NCBI GenBank assembly: GCA_963920665.1
Contig: OY987272.1
Location: 17,365,001 to 17,429,000 of the forward strand
Direction: 5' to 3'
DNA length: 64,000 nt
Origin: Straminergon stramineum
Lineage: Eukaryota > Streptophyta > Bryopsida > Hypnales > Calliergonaceae
Positions within the stretch are counted from its first letter, which is position 1; every line of letters begins with the position of its first letter. This document shows positions 61,102 through 64,000 of the stretch, in pieces. Made by a program: the position numbers and the translations under genes. Below the pieces are notes generated by a model. The model ran no database searches. It worked only from the letters and a program-made list of their open reading frames with translations, and was not told the DNA's origin.

Positions 61102-61690
61102 AATGTGACTACAAAATATGGCTGAAGCATAAATATGGCTGAAGCATAAATATGACTACAAAATATGACTCAAGCATAAATATGACTACAAAATTTGACT
61201 CAAGCATAAATATGACTACAAAATATGACTCAAGCATAAATATGACTACAAAATTTGGCTGAAGCATAAATATGACTACAAAATATGACTCAAGCATAAA
61301 TATGACTACAAAATTTGACTCAAGCATAAATATGACTACAAAATATGACTCAAGCATAAATATGACTACAAAATTTGACTCAAGCATAAATATGACTACA
61401 AAATATGACTCAAGCATAAATATGACTACAAAATTTGACTCAAGCATAAATATGACTACAAAATATGACTCAAGCATAAATATGACTACAAAATTTGACT
61501 CAAGCATAAATATGACTACAAAGTATATAACTACAAAATATGACTACAAAATTTGACTCAAGCATAAATATGACTACAAAGTATATAACTACAAAATATG
61601 ACTACAAAATTTGACTAAAGCGTAAATATGACTACAAAGTATATGACTACAAATTATGACTGAAGCAAAAATATGACTACAAGATATGAC
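61102..61690. repeat. 30-bp array with 60-bp higher-order period in right CACTA arm
   Basis: About 19 copies of a 30-bp unit built from AAATATGACTACAAAAT and TGACTCAAGCAT. Alternate copies read ACAAAATATG and ACAAAATTTG, giving a 60-bp higher-order unit over about 61140-61510. The right edge changes to a variant with AAGTATATAACTAC. Open frames on both strands are a by-product of the 30-bp period. TATGACTA is the same word as in the left arm and in the 43.5-kb array. Confidence 0.9.
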
Positions 61691-62017
61691 TGAAGTAGAA
61701 ATATATGTAGGACCTCTCCAAGCATGTTTCCCACCCAAATTGACCTTAGGCTGCCCTAAAAGAAAAAAAAATCACAACCATGAAGATATGACTGCAAAAT
61801 ATGACTACTATAAAAATATGACTACCAAATATGACTAGGCGTTCTCCAAACATATTCCTTGTCATTCCCTATGAAGTATTTCAATGTTCCCAACGGGCAT
61901 ATACTATACGTCCTCAAAATACGACACAGGAACATGACTGGCAGTCATATTTGTAGTCATATTTTTTTTCAAGATCTTGGGCTCCAAGAATATGATTGTG
62001 AGCAGTTGGCAGTCATC
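61691..62017. repeat. Right subterminal TGACT motifs
   Basis: Dispersed TATGACT/AGTCATA words continue to the terminus, including inverted pairs near 61930-61965. Confidence 0.6.
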
Positions 62018-62063
62018 TCTAGTCATATTTTCACAATCATAAAACACTCGTTTTCTTGTAGTG
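62018..62063. repeat. Right terminus of CACTA element
   Basis: Inverted it reads CACTACAAGAAAACGAG then TGTTTTATGATTG, matching the left end. It is followed by the ATA duplication at 62064. Confidence 0.9.
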
Positions 62064-62903
62064 ATACATTTGATTTTTGGATCAATTGTCACAACATTGT
62101 TGTGCAATCCATTGATTGTAGGGTTTATAAGGTAAACCTGCCTATAACAGGCAAACCATCCATGATAGGCACTTAAGAAATGACACATTAGAGTCTTACA
62201 GCAATCCGTGACAAACTTTCTCTAATAAATAAGATTAGGACTACATTAGGTTGGTTAGTGACTAAAATCAATGGCTTGGGTGATGGTGATTGAGTTATTA
62301 GTACCTGTTTTAGGAACTTCTAGCTTTTCAAAGTAAATTCATCAATGCAAGTGATTTTTTAAAATTCTTCATGATTGTTCTAGCCATGTTAGGAAATATT
62401 GTACTCATGTTAGGAAATATTATGATTGCTTTAGGTGGTAGGATAGCCATCATGCATACACTTTTTGTTGGTTTTGGGATAGTCTACAAACTCTTTTGGG
62501 CCAATTGATAAGCACACTTTAAAAATTCATACTTCATTAGAAAAATAAAAGTTCAATTGCTCTCTTCTTTTCTCATAGTTGTCTTTGTATGGAAAAAACT
62601 CTAAATTTTTATGCTAATTGTAACAAGGCAAACACTCATTCTACTTGTAATAGGCAAGTTTATCTTATTTTGAGCAAAATTTGCCAAAAGGCGATAATCA
62701 TTAGAAAAAAATGAGAAAAAAATTTACATTATAGTCCCAATCTCCCTTCTCAATTAATGGATGAAATCACTAATTTGTTACAAACTATTGGGATATATTG
62801 CTCTTTTGTAGATGAATGTATACACTTTTGGATGAATGAATAAATGTTCATTCATATTTGACATGTTTCATCCCTTCTCATGGATGTAAATAACTTCAAC
62901 AAT
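62064..62903. other. Resumed flank of copy B, non-coding
   Basis: It starts ATACATTTGATTTTTGGATC, matching copy A after about 27025. About 62700-62895 aligns with about 27420-27595. No gene is seen. Confidence 0.65.
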
Positions 62904-63362
62904 GCTAGCATATGAGCTTAGAAATGAGAGCCTATGAACCTTGAGCCTAGGTGTAAGTAGATATTCTACAACTATTGAAGGTGTTTATAACATACATACT
63001 TATAATATGAGTACCCTATAATCATGTAAGGTGCTTGTAACATAGGTACCTATAATATAAATATCCTATAACCATGTAAGGTGCCTATAACATAGGTACT
63101 TATAAAATAGACACCCATAATATAATGAGGTACTTATTATATAAACATCCTATAACCATGGAAGGTGCTTATAACATAGGTACTTACAAAATAGACACCT
63201 ATAATATGAAGATCCTATAACCATGAAAGGTGCTTATAACATAGGTACCTACAACATAGACACCTATAATTATAAACATCCTTTAACTATGGAAGGTACC
63301 AATAACATAGGAACCTAGGCTCCTAAGCTCATGGGCTCAAGATCCTAGACTCACATGCTAGC
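62904..63362. mobile_element. MITE-like insertion with GCTAGCATRTGAG ends and degenerate internal repeats
   Basis: The ends GCTAGCATATGAG and (inverted) GCTAGCATGTGAG are flanked by GTAAATAACTT-like sequence on both sides; copy A is uninterrupted near 27590. The interior is a degenerate array of about 60-bp units with CCTATAAxCATGxAAGGTGC and ACATAGGTAC. Non-coding. The target duplication is not resolved. Confidence 0.55.
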
Positions 63363-64000
63363 AACTTTGTAAATAACTTTACCATTCTAGTGAGATCAAT
63401 GATTGGGAAAAAATGGTGGCTACTTCAAACTTAGCCAGTAGAAGTGGGAAAAATCAGTTTGCATTTTGAAAGCAAAGGATGCATAATCAGACGAAATTTG
63501 GTGGGGTTGAAAATCAACCATTGTTTCCAAAAATTAGAGGATATTATACCTGCCTTCTTTCAATACTTGGTGGATTTTAGTTGCTATAGAAGAATATTCA
63601 TTGGCTAATAACGAGGCAAGGTGATGGTCATACCTAGGTATCAACCTTGTGGTACAAGTTAACAAACTAGGAAAGCTTACAACTTGGGCAATTTTAAGGA
63701 ATTTGGGTGATAGGATTAAATGCATACTAAGAATATTGCTTGTGCAATTCTATGGCTTTGATTTGTAACTTTTGTAATGCATTCAATTCACATTGAGACA
63801 GTTTGTCCAAGCTTGAATGTGCAGAAATCCTACATACTTATAGAATTTGAACTTGAACCTCTAGCCCCTTGAAAACCAAATCAAGAGGTTGAAGGCTACA
63901 CATGCAATATTCTTCATTGATTCCTATGATATGAATATGACCATAACTGAATTATAATTCTGAAATTATGACAAGTTAAATTGGTCATTTTCAAATAATG
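63363..64000. other. Non-coding flank
   Basis: Homology to copy A fades soon after 63395. No gene or RNA feature was recognised to the end of the window. Confidence 0.5.

Larger units (their letters stand above)
39204..62063 (+). mobile_element. Element 2: complete ~22.9-kb CACTA (En/Spm) transposon
   Basis: The left end is CACTACAATAAAATGG and the right end, inverted, is CACTACAAGAAAACGAG; both continue with TGTTTTATGATTG. ATA flanks both ends (39201-39203 and 62064-62066), the 3-bp duplication expected for CACTA elements. The paralogous uninterrupted site is at about 27018-27030. A TATGACTA/TAGTCATA motif recurs in both arms and in intergenic parts. It carries an En/Spm-type accessory gene (minus), captured host exons, a SET-domain gene and an intact TNP2 transposase (plus). 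With whole termini and an open transposase it may be autonomous. Confidence 0.92.

Noticed and set aside
61109..61556. Repetitive open frames on both strands over the right array
   Set aside because: Same artefact of a 30-bp period; both strands are open at once.
1..64000. tRNA, rRNA or small RNA genes
   Set aside because: No convincing B-box or cloverleaf-like sequence or rRNA segment was noticed on reading; a covariance-model scan was not possible.

Overview
This is nuclear DNA of a streptophyte plant, probably an early-diverging land plant with a large, repeat-rich genome. The evidence is GT-AG introns throughout, a CACTA transposase of the plant TNP2 type, exons of plant-type ALG5, SUVR-like SET-domain exons and plant TKL-like kinases. 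I cannot name the species. Ordinary genes are sparse. Most of the window is transposable elements sitting in two diverged copies of one segment that carries a protein kinase.

Backbone: copy A (about 3.9-4.36 and 21.6-27.6 kb) and copy B (about 34.06-39.2 and 62.06-63.4 kb) are homologous. Each has a long 5' leader, a kinase reading frame (A 22025-23344, with two in-frame TAGs; B 34889-36028, intact) and a similar 3' flank. Where one copy carries an insertion the other supplies the empty site, which fixes several element boundaries. Between the copies (27.6-34 kb) lies poorly resolved sequence with a few exon-like stretches.

Element 1 (4363-21606, about 17.2 kb) lies in the leader intron of kinase A. 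It has terminal inverted repeats sharing GTGATTGCAAGAAACAC. On the plus strand it carries a coiled-coil/RING-like gene and then a SUVR4-like histone methyltransferase (pre-SET, SET, post-SET). Converging on these from the minus strand is a multi-exon DDE-type transposase of a family I cannot name. A 3.4-kb retroelement-like insertion splits a transposase intron. In-frame stops in its genes are mostly TAG at positions where Gln is plausible.

Element 2 (39204-62063, about 22.9 kb) is a complete CACTA element with matched ends and an ATA target duplication. On the minus strand it has an En/Spm-type accessory gene with an FCP1-like domain. On the plus strand it has captured ALG5 exons, an intact gene joining a transposase-associated zinc-binding domain to a SET domain, and an intact three-exon TNP2 transposase. 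A smaller CACTA element with an 11-bp minisatellite is nested in its left arm, and 30-bp arrays built on a TATGACT motif mark its interior and right arm.

The main discovery is that two unrelated DNA transposons, 35 kb apart, both carry SET-domain (histone-methyltransferase-type) genes. In element 2 the SET exon and the transposase can share the same DNA-binding first exon in phase, which suggests two products with the same targeting domain.
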